DNA from: Strigamia acuminata
Lineage: Eukaryota; Arthropoda; Chilopoda; Geophilomorpha; Linotaeniidae
Assembly (NCBI GenBank): GCA_949358305.1
Contig: OX442315.1
Span: 16,456,427-16,520,426 of the forward strand
Direction: 5' to 3'
Length of the DNA: 64,000 nt
Shown: piece by piece, positions 30,385-53,821 of the stretch
Layout of the letters: every line of letters begins with the position of its first letter
Position numbering within the stretch: the first letter of the stretch is position 1
Notes under the pieces: generated by a model
Told to the model about the DNA's origin: nothing
The model's database searches: none
The model's input: the letters and a program-made list of their open reading frames with translations, nothing else
Program-made: the position numbers and the translations under genes

Positions 30385-33300
30385 TTATGCGTTTTCATCT
30401 GGATCGTTGACGAAACGTCTAGGTTCGAAGCTGCCGTCTGATGGCTTTCGGACTCCAAGTTTGAAATAATAAATGACACCAAATCCAATGAGTAAACCTA
30501 AAAGAATCATGCCAATGCCCAATCCAGCCATTGAACCTACAATAATTACATTACATTAATAAATTTCATTTTGTGCTGTAAAATTAATTCAATTTACGGT
30601 TAATGTTTATGAGAAAATAAGGAAACAGTTCACTTTCATTAATCCGCCAAATCCGACCACCAATGATATAAAAAAAATTAATTTATTAGTATATTTTACG
30701 TTGGAATAATGACGGATAAATGAAAATGTCTAAATTTTAATTGGCGGATTAAAAAAAAATACAACTGTACCTTATTTTTGTTTTAATAAGTAAAGATAAG
30801 CTGCCCCGCCGCCTAATAGGAATCCTAAAATAATCATAGGAATTGCCAAACCAGCCATGGAACCTAAATTTCAGTACGTATCAACTTTGTACCAGCTTTG
30901 ATAACGAAATATTCTAGCTCAATTGTATAATTATCTTATTTACCAGCACTATATCCACTGTTTTCAGATTTTCCTTTTACAATTTCTGGAAGTTGAGAGG
31001 TATTGACAGGTGAAGTAGGCGCAGTCTAAATATTAAAAAAAGAAAATATGTACAGTTACATATCAATTTATCATTGATATAAATAATAATAGTTGTACTA
31101 ATGTACTTACTACGTTGCAAGGAAGTTCGATGTATATTATTTCAGGTTTTCTGTTGACGAGTTCTGCCAAATCCACAAGTGAATTAGGCACGGCTTGAGC
31201 AACTTGAGTCTAAAATATAAAAAAAAGGAAATATGTACAGTTGTGTATCAATTTATCGTCGATATAACCAATAGTTGTACTTACTACGTTGCTTGGAAGT
31301 TCGATGTATACTTTGCCGGCGTTCAGTTGCTCTTTGAACATGCCGATAGCTTTGTCCGTTGATAATTCGTTGTCGTTAATGTTGCCATCGCCTTCTACAT
31401 TTTTCTTCTCAAGTAACGTGAACATAATCTCGGTATTAGATTCAACACTACTCATCTAAAATTTAAATAAGTAAATATTTGTTTTATTAATTTTTATTTT
31501 TTTGATAATTTACCTCAATGTGCGCTACTCTAAGAGCTGTGACTAAAGAGTTCTGGATAATAGCCAATAGCACATAGTTCTCGAGGTCGTCATAGTTTGC
31601 GATATTGAGAATGTCGAGAGTACCTATAAATTAAAATTTTTACCGTATATTTAATTTATACTGTATAAAAAAAATTAAAAATTAAAAAAGGGACGGTTGT
31701 TTATCCATACCTTTTATTTGAAATAAGAAGCGACGCTTTTCGTTTGCATTGAAACAGCCACTTATGTCGTAAAGATTAACTCTTGGACGGTCTATATCAA
31801 AATTGAAGAAATTGGTTACGGTTCTGTTCATCTCTGGATCCTGCAAAGAAAATAATGAAATTGTGTTTAGAAGAATAAATATCGTAACGTTTATTTTATG
31901 CACCTATGATATCGAGTTAGCCAGTTTTAACTTCTTTTTACTGATTTATGAAATGTGAAAGGATTTACATCTGACATGCTTTGTTGACGTGAGTACTCAC
32001 CTGTGCAAAGAAGCAACAGGTGAAGCATTTTTACCTCTTGGGTTTTAAGCACCACTCAGCTCAACAATTTATTCAAGACGGTTAGGTAAGAGTTGTAAAT
32101 TTTTGTGTGTTATCAAAAATGACGAATGAATGACTGATCAGTTCAATGGTTAACTAACAAGTGTTTATTCAAGTGCAAATAAGTAACATATATCTATATA
32201 TCTATATGTTCTGCTTGCGGTGCAATGCGGTGCAGCCAAAGTTGGTTCAGTGGGGAGGGAGGATTATTTTCGACCTGGATTCCTTTCGACTAGGAATATT
32301 TTCGACTTTTGGCAAAACCGGACTCTTTTCGACCAGGATTTCATTCGACCAGGATTCCATTCAACCGTATTTCTTACGACCAGGAATATTTTCGACCATC
32401 ATTTTTTTCGACCAGGATTCCTCTCGACTGGGATTCCTTTCGTCTGGAAAGAGTTTCGACTTGGTTGAAACGAATCCTGCATTTTTATTTTGTGTTTTTT
32501 CATTATTTTTGTTTTTTTTTTCTCTTTATTTGTTGTTGATTTTATCATTTTTTGGTGTTTTCTCATCATTTTTTGGTGTTTTCTCATCATTTTTTGGTGT
32601 TTTCTCATCATTTTTTGGTGTTTTCTCATCATTTTTTGGTGTTTTCTCATCATTTTTTGGTGTTTTCTCATCATTTTTTGGTGTTTTCTCATCATTTTTT
32701 GGTGTTTACTCATCATTTTTTGGTGTTTTCTCATCATTTTTTGGTGTTTACTCATCATTTTTTGGTGTTTTCTCATCATTTTTTGGTGTTTTCTCATTAT
32801 TTTTTGGTGTTTTCTCATCATTTTTTGGTGTTTTCTCATCATTTTTTGGTGTTTTCTCATCATTTTTTGGTGTTTTCTCATCATTTTTTGGTGTTTTCTC
32901 ATCATTTTTTGGTGTTTTCTCATCATTTTTTGGTGTTTTCTCATCATTTTTTGGTGTTTTCTCATCATTTTTTGGTGTTTTCTCATCATTTTTTGGTGTT
33001 TTCTCATCATTTTTTGGTGTTTTCTCATCATTTTTTGGTGTTTACTCATCATTTTTTGGTGTTTTCTCATCATTTTTTGGTGTTTTCTCATTATTTTTTG
33101 GTGTTTTCTCATCATTTTTTGGTGTTTTCTCATCATTTTTTGGTGTTTTCTCATCATTTTTTGGTGTTTTCTCATCATTTTTTGGTGTTTACTCATCATT
33201 TTTTGGTGTTTTCTCATCATTTTTTGGTGTTTACTCATCATTTTTTGGTGTTTTCTCATCATTTTTTGGTGTTTTCTCATCATTTTTTGGTGTTTTCTCA

Positions 33301-36300
33301 TCATTTTTTGGTGTTTTCTCATCATTTTTTGGTGTTTTCTCATCATTTTTTGGTGTTTTCTCATCATTTTTTGGTGTTTTCTCATCATTTTTTGGTGTTT
33401 TCTCATCATTTTTTGGTGTTTTCTCATCATTTTTTGGTGTTTTCTCATCATTTTTTGGTGTTTTCTCATCATTTTTTGGTGTTTTCTCATTATTTTTTGG
33501 TGTTTTCTCATCATTTTTTGGTGTTTTCTCATCATTTTTTGGTGTTTTCTCATCATTTTTTGGTGTTTTCTCATCATTTTTTGGTGTTTTCTCATCATTT
33601 TTTGGTGTTTTCTCATTATTTTTTGGTGTTTTCTCATCATTTTTTGGTGTTTTCTCATCATTTTTTGGTGTTTTCTCATCATTTTTTGGTGTTTTCTCAT
33701 CATTTTTTGGTGTTTTCTCATCATTTTGTTACATTTTTGATGGTTATTTTCTTATTTTCGACCAGGATTCATTTCATCCAAGTCGAACATAATCCTGGTC
33801 GAAAGAAATCCTGGTTGAGAGGAATCTTGGTCGAAAGGATTCCTAGTCGACAGAATTCCTGATCGAGAGAATTCCTGATCGAAAACATTAGTGGTCGAAA
33901 AATATCAGGTCGAAAATAATCCAGTCGTAAATAGTACTGATCGAAAGGAATCCAGTCGAAAAAACTCCACCGCGCCGTTCAGTGCGTAATGAGTAATGAC
34001 CCCTTTAGCCGAATCCCGTTTTCAATTTTCGGCGAAACGAGAATTCCCATTTCGCCGAAAATTAAAAATGGGATTCGGTGAAAGGGCGAATGCCCAACGC
34101 CCAACGCCGAATGCCCAACACCCATCGCCCAACACAACACCCATCGCCCAACACAACACCCATCGCTCAACACCCATCGCCCAACCCAACGCCGAATGTC
34201 CAACACCCATCGCCGAATGCCCAACACCCATCGCCCAACGCACGCCCGACGCCCAACGCACGCCCGACGCCGAATGCCCAACGCCCAACACCCATCGCCC
34301 ATCGCCCATCGCCCAACACAACGCCGAATGTCCAACACCCATCGCCCAACACAACGCCGAATGTCCAACACCCATCGCCCAACACAACACCCATCGCCCA
34401 ACACTGAATATTGGGCGTTAGGCGTTGCATAGGCTGAAATCGCCCAACGCCCAACGCCCAACGTTTAGCCCATCCCACAAATCAGTGTACTGGGACGTCG
34501 TCACGCTCACGCCTCTTTTTAAAGACCTATTTACATTAATGCCGACTCTATTTCTTCCATGTATTCGCTCAATTTTACCCCACCTTGGTTACTCTCCCAC
34601 CAGTCTTTTACTCTTCTGAGGCAATCACCTCCCCGCTTGGTTTAGATTAGGTTTACCCTTATTACCTATAGCATTTCTAAAGTCTTTACAACCTAGCAAG
34701 AGTGCTTGTGGTTCATCAACCTTTGAAACCAAACTTGTTTCAAATTGCAAACAATTTTACAATAAAATACAATTTCAATTATCAATACTCTTGCCAAAAT
34801 GAAATTCAAAATGTAAATAGGAATACGGTATTATAAAATCACCGAAATAAACTGTGTTGTTATGAGCTTCCGTACAGGAACCATACATCACCATTGGTCA
34901 AGAGCACCGTGGTCAAGAGTGACCACGACCTGATGGGGAAAGTTAAAACTGAGAATAAAAAACATGTTAACCTACACTTAGGACTAGTAGTCAGACATTC
35001 ATTCATTCCAATAATACTACATAAACTTTTTTTTGTTAGATTTGTAATGATAAGAACATAATGACAAGTATGAAATTAAAAGCAATTGTTTATACTATTT
35101 TATGTGAGATGTGGAAACAAACTTTAATCTGACCTACAATTACTATCGTGTCTTCTCTACCAGATAAGATAGTAACACAACACTCAACTTAACAACTACA
35201 CAATATTTCTAAATTTAAAAAATTATGATTTAATTTCACTTACCATTATGCTGTATTGAATGTGTGTCATTGGCTGCATGTGGTTGAAGATGTGGGCCTC
35301 TTGGATGGTATTCTTTGCCTTTTTTACGACAACATAACTTCAATATGACTACATCCTTTTAATATTTTCAGCCAACCGGCGACTTACCGATGAGAACCAA
35401 TATTCATGAACGAGGAAAGTTTTGTTGTCGTAGGCTCTGAACTGAAGTGCATCGATCCCACGACGTCGTTCTTCTTTGTAAAATGTATAGGTGTAATTGC
35501 TGAGCCCCAAATATGCCATCGGATTGTTAATGATAACTTTATTGCCATTTATAACTTTCACATCGAAAGCGGTAGTTGGAATGGGCCCGACCTTGCATTT
35601 GCCAGTTGTTTTGTCAAAAGTGTAAGATAGTCCTGAAAATCGATTTCATTATTCACATTTTAATGTTTATCTCATTTCACATTGTTTGTTTACCACTATA
35701 GAAATCGTGGACTTCAGTTAGCACTCCTTCAGGATGCGAGTGTTGTGTGTCAATTATTTGTCCTTTAACAATTGGTCTGTAGTCGAATCGAGTGTAGTTC
35801 ATTTCACTGTCAAATATATGCTGTAGTAAAAACAAAAAAGTAAGATTTTTATTTCATTCTATCGCCTTTATTTAAACTTACGTTCTGATAAACAATAAAA
35901 TCCGTAAGTTCGTCTGCTGATTTTGTTATAATTTCAGACTGATATGAAAATTTATTAGGTAGTTTTGGAATAGTTCTGTTCCCCAAATTATTTAAACCGA
36001 AACAAACAACGTCATCTGGTATCTGTAAAAAAAAATTCCCAAATGTTTAGTAATCGTAAAAATTACGGTATGAAAACTTACATTGAAAATGCCTTCGGGT
36101 GCATAACTTTTTTGAAAGTCGAAAAAAGTTACAAAGTCCTCCGTAACTTCTCCATTTACACTGGCTTTTGACCAGACTGACGTGGGCACGGATTCTTCAC
36201 CACCGTGAACTGGTTTCCAGTTGTTATTGGTGGTCATGTTGACTTTCAGATAGACGTTGGCGCCCGTCAAGCAAATTCCATACATTTGCACCTCTACTCC

Positions 36301-36970
36301 GTTCTCAATACCTTTGCCCAAGTCAACGGCCGCTGATTGCTTGTTTTTATCATCCGCTGCATATCTCAGGTACCAGTCGGCTCCAGTCATTGAGGTTTTT
36401 TTGTGATTTTCTTTTCCTACGTCCCATCCATTTTCGTCGTTTAAGGTTTCCACCTTGCAGGCTTCTTCACCTGAATAAATGATTGCATAAACTATTAACA
36501 TCGAATTTGTTTGGAAAGCATTATAATTTTTACCTTTTTTCTGGCTTCTTTCTGCCACTCTGATCAATTGTTTTCTTCGTTCGTCAAAAATAACGATACC
36601 TTTAACGCCATCTTGCTCAGCACTGATGTAACCATCTCCTAGTTTAGCATATTCTAAATTTATGGTTGCCTTAAGGAAAGTTGATTGAAGTTGAGCAAGT
36701 GCATGGTACGATTCGGGAACCGATGGTAAAGTAAGGCGGGCTAAATATTAAAGGAAATAATTGATTTTTCTTTTTTAAATTTTTGTTTGTTTCCTTCTTA
36801 CGTGTATCAGGAGTAGTTGCTGGGCACACATCATCGTCAGCCAACACAACACAACCAAACAAAAAGCCGGCAAAAAGAAGTTTAATCCACAGCTATTATA
36901 GTTAAATAAATAATATTACGTGATTTAAATATTGCTTCAAACAATCTAGCGAAAGAGTTCTTACCTCCAT
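30385..36970 (-). CDS. LolA-2a: membrane-anchored LolA-like-domain protein, apparently complete
   Basis: Paralogue of LolA-1 with a full gene model of roughly 650-700 codons. Exon 1 is ATG GAG|GTAAG (ATG at 36968-36970), joining LWIKLLFAGFLFGC to give a signal peptide. The extracellular part keeps FSYQSEI, NYTRFDYRP, DFYSGLSYTFD, YDISGCFN and FLFQIKG. One IELPCNV repeat exon fewer than LolA-1 precedes a short Ser/Thr stalk. It can end in either of two last exons joined at the same phase: the near one at 30772-30863 (anchor SMAGLAIPMIILGFLLGGG, tail LLKQK) or the far one ending at 30385 (anchor then acidic tail FVNDPDENA). The long intron (about 31845-35253) carries the foldback element and minisatellites. 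Function unknown; an extracellular lipid-binding role is a guess from the fold. Confidence 0.7.
30639..30752. mobile_element. MITE-like element, LolA-2a copy
   Basis: Same TTAATCCGCCAA...TTGGCGGATTAA ends as at 23288-23401, in the intron separating the two alternative last exons. Confidence 0.6.
30772..30863 (-). other. Intact alternative last exon of LolA-2a
   Basis: A 92-base exon after TTTAG, same phase as the far last exon (G|GTTCC against G|GTTCA). It encodes SMAGLAIPMIILGFLLGGG, a membrane span, then AYLYLLKQK and TAA (30772-30774). Use of this exon gives a protein without the acidic cytoplasmic tail. Confidence 0.6.
32253..33976. mobile_element. Foldback-like element, 1724 bp, with 8-bp target-site duplication
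   Basis: Flanked by exact GTTCAGTG repeats (32245-32252 and 33977-33984). The left end GGGAGGGAGGATTATTTTCG and the inverse of the right end GGCGCGGTGGAGTTTTTTCG align imperfectly. Each arm of about 210-250 bases is built of degenerate short subrepeats: TTCGACCAGGATTCC on the left and its inverse GGAATCCTGGTCGAA on the right. The centre is a 21-bp minisatellite. Inverted arms made of short direct subrepeats are typical of foldback transposons. The site is empty in LolA-1 (near 26070). No transposase is present. Confidence 0.7.
32544..33727 (+). repeat. 21-bp minisatellite, about 56 copies
   Basis: Unit TTTTTTGGTGTTTTCTCATCA with very few variants: TTTACTCATCA and CTCATTA units, clustered in parts of the array. 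The unit length is a multiple of three, so frames stay open across the array on both strands, giving apparent proteins of 400-540 residues. These are artefacts of the repeat. It forms the core of the foldback-like element. Confidence 0.95.
33985..34481. mobile_element. Second insertion: 70-bp hairpin plus CCCAAC-rich minisatellite
   Basis: Adjacent to the foldback element and likewise missing from LolA-1. It is bracketed by TCAGTG at 33979-33984 and 34482-34487. It contains a near-palindrome at about 34010-34079 (CCGAATCCC...GGGATTCGG, centred on GAATTC) and the minisatellite at 34086-34470. Type not recognised. Confidence 0.5.
34086..34470 (+). repeat. GC-rich minisatellite of CGCCCAACACCCATCG-type words
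   Basis: Built from shuffled short words CGCCCAACG, CACCCATCG, CCGAATGTCCAA and ACACAACAC, strongly C-rich on the plus strand. Open frames on both strands (for example runs of GVGRWAL- or PNAQHPSPN-like residues) follow from the repetition and are not genes. Confidence 0.85.
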
Positions 36971-37215
36971 TTTAGGAAGAAAATTACCGGTATGGTCGAA
37001 GAACAGTTGTCCAGATGACAGAGTTGGTTCGAAGACTCTGGAGTACTAACGCGAGTTATTTGGAAATAAGAATTTAGAGAAAGAAAAAAAGTAAAGATAA
37101 AGTCAAACTGATGGCAAATTATCAGATTGAAACAATTGAATAAAAATTGTGAAAAGCTTTTTCTGAGATAAGATAATGTAAAAAATACGATTACATTATT
37201 AACTTATAGTAGGAT

Positions 37216-37503
37216 AGTGCTTTTGTTTCTTTGTAAGAATATTTTAGTTTTAAAAATTAGTTAAGTGCAAGTATTAAAATAAAAATGAATTTTGAAAACT
37301 TTTTTTTGGTTATAGTCAATAGTCATTTACTACTAAAAGATGTAAAAGAAATGAGAAATGTGCTTTTGTTTCTTTGTAAGAATATTTTAGTTTTAAAAAT
37401 TAGTTAAGTGCAAGTATTAAAATAAAAATGAATTTTGAAAACTTTTTTTTGGTTATAGTCAATAGTCATTTACTACTAAAAGATGTAAAAGAAATGAGAG
37501 AAA
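37216..37503. repeat. 144-bp tandem duplication
   Basis: GTGCTTTTGTTTCTTTGTAA through AAAGAAATGAGA occurs at 37216-37359 and again from 37360. The LolA-1 side (about 29187-29325) has only one copy, so the duplication arose after the LolA units separated. Confidence 0.85.
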
Positions 37504-38005
37504 TTTCATTTGATGAGTTTTCGATTTCGGTAATTTCTTTTGGTCCTATTTGGGCAAGAAAAAATCGGAGGTACGACAAATTTCCGACTTTTGCGGGTTT
37601 TTGTTGTTTTTTAAGGATAAGAAACATTCCAAAAGATTGTGTCAGAGTTTTTTACAGTGATTGCACTGTTTCCCATTGGGTTTGTGGACGGTTTTCGCAC
37701 GATCGTTTTTAGGTTTAGGTTTTACCTTTTGCGAAAACATCGCATTGCCTTCCAGTTTCGAATGATCATCGGTAATTTTTTTGACTTTGTCAATCATCCG
37801 TTACTTTTCTAATAACTTTTTCGAGAATTGGCATTGTCTTTTTGGCCCGAATGGTTGTGAAACTTTCTGGAAATCTCAATAAACATGCAGTGATTATTTT
37901 GTCATTCGTGACTGTTGTTGCGTTTGCGTCGAGGCCTCGAAGGGTTTCAGTGTAAAATCCTGAATAATTTTTAAATTCATCGTTGGATGATAACTTTACA
38001 GGAAA
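37430..38005 (-). pseudogene. LTR-retrotransposon gag relic, LolA-2 unit copy
   Basis: Paralogue of 29255-29900 with the same zinc knuckle, including the same TGA at the knuckle glycine. It carries further small indels (for example in the segment after the knuckle). The shared stop dates inactivation before the LolA-unit duplication. Confidence 0.6.
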
Positions 38006-38205
38006 GCCACCAGATTTAACCTCATAATTGTTCAGAATAAAACATCTGCCAATAAATTATTTACTCACCATCCATGGTATACAAACAGTGAAGTAAGAAT
38101 ATATTATAAAAATATAAATATTTTTCATATTTTGTAGAATATAATAATATAATATAATAAATGGTATAATAAATCATTAATAGTTTGGATACAAAAAAAT
38201 TTATG

Positions 38206-44159
<5,954 letters not shown>

Positions 44160-45198
44160 GTGTTGACTGTTTAGTTTTCCTTGTAATTGAACGCTATCAC
44201 GGTAGTTGGAAGCGTATATGTTGGAAGGGTCTATTTTGAATCGACCAATTTAGGTAAACACAAGTAGAAATAACAAGGACAAACAACAGTTGTCGTGCTG
44301 GAATACGGAGTATGGAAAAATCATTTTGTAACCAATAACCACATATCCTATGTAAGGGTGTTCACTTTAAAGTGTTCCAGGTGAATTACAGAAGAACAAA
44401 ACAGAAATTCAAAAATTTGTTGAAACATTTAAATAAGGAGTGCTGATTTCAAATGGCATTATAAAAATTGACCCTTATCCTTGGAATCATGGTCAACCGT
44501 TTTGAAATCTGATAAAAACAACTTTTTCCGAGGAAACAAATCATGCTTTACAACTTTGTAATTGAACATTTTTTCATATCTCAAACTCAAATGGTTTAGA
44601 AGTTAAAAATTGGTTGACCATGAATCAAAGGTCAAGGGTGAATTTTCATGGTGCCATTGAAATCATCAGCTAGGTGCGTTTTCACTTGCGATTCTTTGAC
44701 AAATCGCGCATGATTATTTGAAAACGATAAAAAAAAAATTGCACGTGTTTTCATTTTCAGCCAAAGGGAAAAAATCAAAAGTATGCAATCTCTCGCGTGA
44801 TTCAGCTTCTTGAGTCTAGTTCTCGATTGAAAACCACGTTCTCAGGAAGACCACTCGGGAAGACCACCTTATTATCGTGGGCCAAAGGGAAGTTGATCAA
44901 TCGCATTGAACCATATGAGTCAATGGGTAGTTGACTGGTGCACATTGGTTGTAAATAAAAGGTAAAAACGTGTAAATAAAAGATAAAAACGTTTAAATAA
45001 AGGGTGAAAACATGTAAGTAAAGGTTGAAAACGAGTAAATAAAGAGTAAAAACGTGTAAAACAGAAAAAACGTGTAAATAAAAGATAAAAACAAGTTGAA
45101 AACGATAAAAATAAAATTAAAAACAGGCGAAACGAGTTGAAACAGATAAAATTATTATTTTTAAATACTCACCAATGTGGAAAAATGGCCTTGTCGTT

Positions 45199-45488
45199 TT
45201 AGACTTCTAAACCTGATGTTTAGAAAGTTTATGATAGGAAATTTATGCAAAATTTGGATTCGACCAAGAAAAAACCCAATATTTTGAAAAAAGGACCGAT
45301 TAGAATGTTTAATCAAAGTTTCCTGTGTAGATTTTGCCGCTGAAAACGATGGTGCTAATAACTTTTCGATCGGATAAACGGTTGACTTTTTATTAGCAAA
45401 AATCGATCTTATTTGTGTGATTTTATTTTGGACAGACGGACAGATATATTTCTACACAGAAAAGTGTAGAAGGGGTTTAGAAGTCTAA
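45199..45488. mobile_element. TA-flanked MITE, right-block copy
   Basis: Same 15-bp inverted ends as 12617-12906. Confidence 0.7.
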
Positions 45489-45851
45489 TATGTAATGCTT
45501 CCATGCATTACAGATGTTTACTTGTTTGAGAATAAAATTGTTTCTCGGACTCTTTTGCTTTTAATGTATGGTAGATACAATACCTTCACTCAACCGCGAC
45601 CACTTTCCATCGTAATCGGTCATCACATCTGCATCTCTTTGTGACGGTTAGGGAACCGTAATTATTGAGAGATTTATTTATTTATTTATTCATCATTTGT
45701 TGCAATAACAAATCAGTGCCGTTTCTAAGTGTTGTGTGGTAAAACTGTGTCGCTTGTCAGAAGAGACAGACTATTCAACATCACAACTGGTGATAGGGGC
45801 GTATGTGAATTTTGCAATTTCAGAAGCAGTATGATAACAAGAACCTTACGA

Positions 45852-46003
45852 CAGGGCTGGACTGGATACAAATTTAGTACCGGGAAATCTGAAAGGGACA
45901 GGCTACGGTGGGCCAGGGACAAGCTACGGTAGGGCCGCCACGGGCCATTGGGCCACAGGCCACCGGGAAATTCCCGGTAGCCCGCCGGACCAGGCCAGCA
46001 CTG
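45852..46003. mobile_element. 152-bp hAT element, right-block copy
   Basis: Same ends and the same CCTTACGA flanks as 13288-13439; carried along by the block duplication and not a separate insertion. Confidence 0.85.
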
Positions 46004-46772
46004 CCTTACGACTGGGAAACGAACGAGAACGAAAGTCGCTTAGCCCTTTCGCCGCATACAATATAATCTCGCGGTCACTGAACCACTCGTTCTAGCAAAC
46101 TGCATTCAGTTTATTAGTGAAGTAAAACAATTTACAAATTGAAGTTAATTTGTATTTGGTTGTGAATAACTGGATTCAGTTATTCAAACTAATAACCATC
46201 CCAAGTTGTGGCAATATTTTCTTGTATATTGGCCAGAATGATTAGTATAATAATAATCACATCTGGTGACCATTAAAATGTAGTGTGTTGAGAATCATGT
46301 TGTATTTATTTATCTCATATGTTGTTCACTTACTTCAATTTATTCCCGATACTACCATTTGGTAGGAATAAGGTAGTCACCGTCACATCGTTAACTAACC
46401 AATCATATACGTAACATCACGTGTATTTAAACAATTTCTTTGTTTGAATAAATCAGTCTACTTGGTTACACCAAACCTATCGCTTCGTTAATGACTCACA
46501 ATACCACAGGAACTATTTTCTTATTTTTTTAAACTGTGTGATGGCAGCTTGTAATTTGCTTGGATCGCTTTAGAGTGAACACCCTGCCCGGCATATATAC
46601 ATATATATATAACAGATTAGTATTTATTCTCCATTAATCGTATACAAAATGAATTGACATAATGCTTATGAAAATATAAAAATTTGTTCTTTTTTCTTAT
46701 ATTTTATGAAATATAATATATAACAAATCATAAATGCAATTTCAATGTTTTAATTAGAAATATGAATTAATA

Positions 46773-53212
<6,440 letters not shown>

Positions 53213-53821
53213 TTCGGCTAACTTGTAGCACGTCGAGTCCCACCTGGCACTACGGTGTTAGTACCATGCGAGCGCAGAAAGTTTAAGTATTTATTCTTCA
53301 CTTGATAGAGCGGAAGGCGGAGTTGACCTGTAGACTCATTGTGCAATCGTGGTGCAATGTTGAGGAAACAAAAGCTGTGGGACGCCTCGATGTTCAATCA
53401 ACTATTTCGAGTCCCAATAAATAAAAAATCATTAAAAAAAGATAATCAAAATTAATTGTAAATTAACAACTTATGGAAAATAGTAAAATATTTAAATTTA
53501 ATCTAAAATTTAACATTTTAATAAATATGTTTGGGTTTCCTATATGGAAGAGTGACAAACCACTACAATGTGTCAAGTTGATTGATTCATTTAAAGAAAA
53601 AACAGGAAAGGAAAAAGGTGGGAATGTCCTTGAACATCCGCAGTATATAATTAATGATTAATTAAAATGTTTTTTCATTTCATATTTAAATTAATATGCC
53701 AACAAAACGTCAAAAAAATAATTGGATTTCTTAGTTTTTGTTAAAATTTTTTATTTTTAAATAAAAATTCCTAAAAAACACTTTTTCAAGCAATTTATTT
53801 ATACATTTAGAACATATTTCT
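53213..53821. other. Intergenic: ABCC-2b upstream and HDHD2b 3' flank
   Basis: As 20648-21255. One inserted base near 53529 creates an ATG and a short open frame that is not conserved in the left copy. No gene. Confidence 0.5.

Larger units (their letters stand above)
36971..38205. other. LolA-2a upstream region, gag relic and block junction
   Basis: Holds the presumed LolA-2a promoter (nothing specific recognised), a 144-bp tandem duplication, the second gag relic, and AT-rich DNA (38090-38200) ending at the junction with the right copy of the 32.6 kb block. Confidence 0.5.
44160..46772. other. Intergenic between ABCC-1b and ABCC-2b
   Basis: Same nested repeats as 11578-14208: hairpin (44440-44676), minisatellite (about 44944-45127), TA-flanked MITE (45199-45488) and hAT MITE (45852-46003). 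An 18-base deletion near 45771 separates it from the left copy. Confidence 0.6.

Noticed and set aside
32161-33862. Open frames of 400-540 codons on both strands as repeat-protein genes
   Set aside because: They exist only because the 21-base minisatellite unit is a multiple of three and lacks stops in several frames; no start context, splice sites or non-repeat domain supports a gene.
33979-34478. Several 70-160 codon frames rich in Gly/Trp/Val or Pro/Asn/His
   Set aside because: Products of the CCCAACACCCATCG minisatellite, open on both strands at once.
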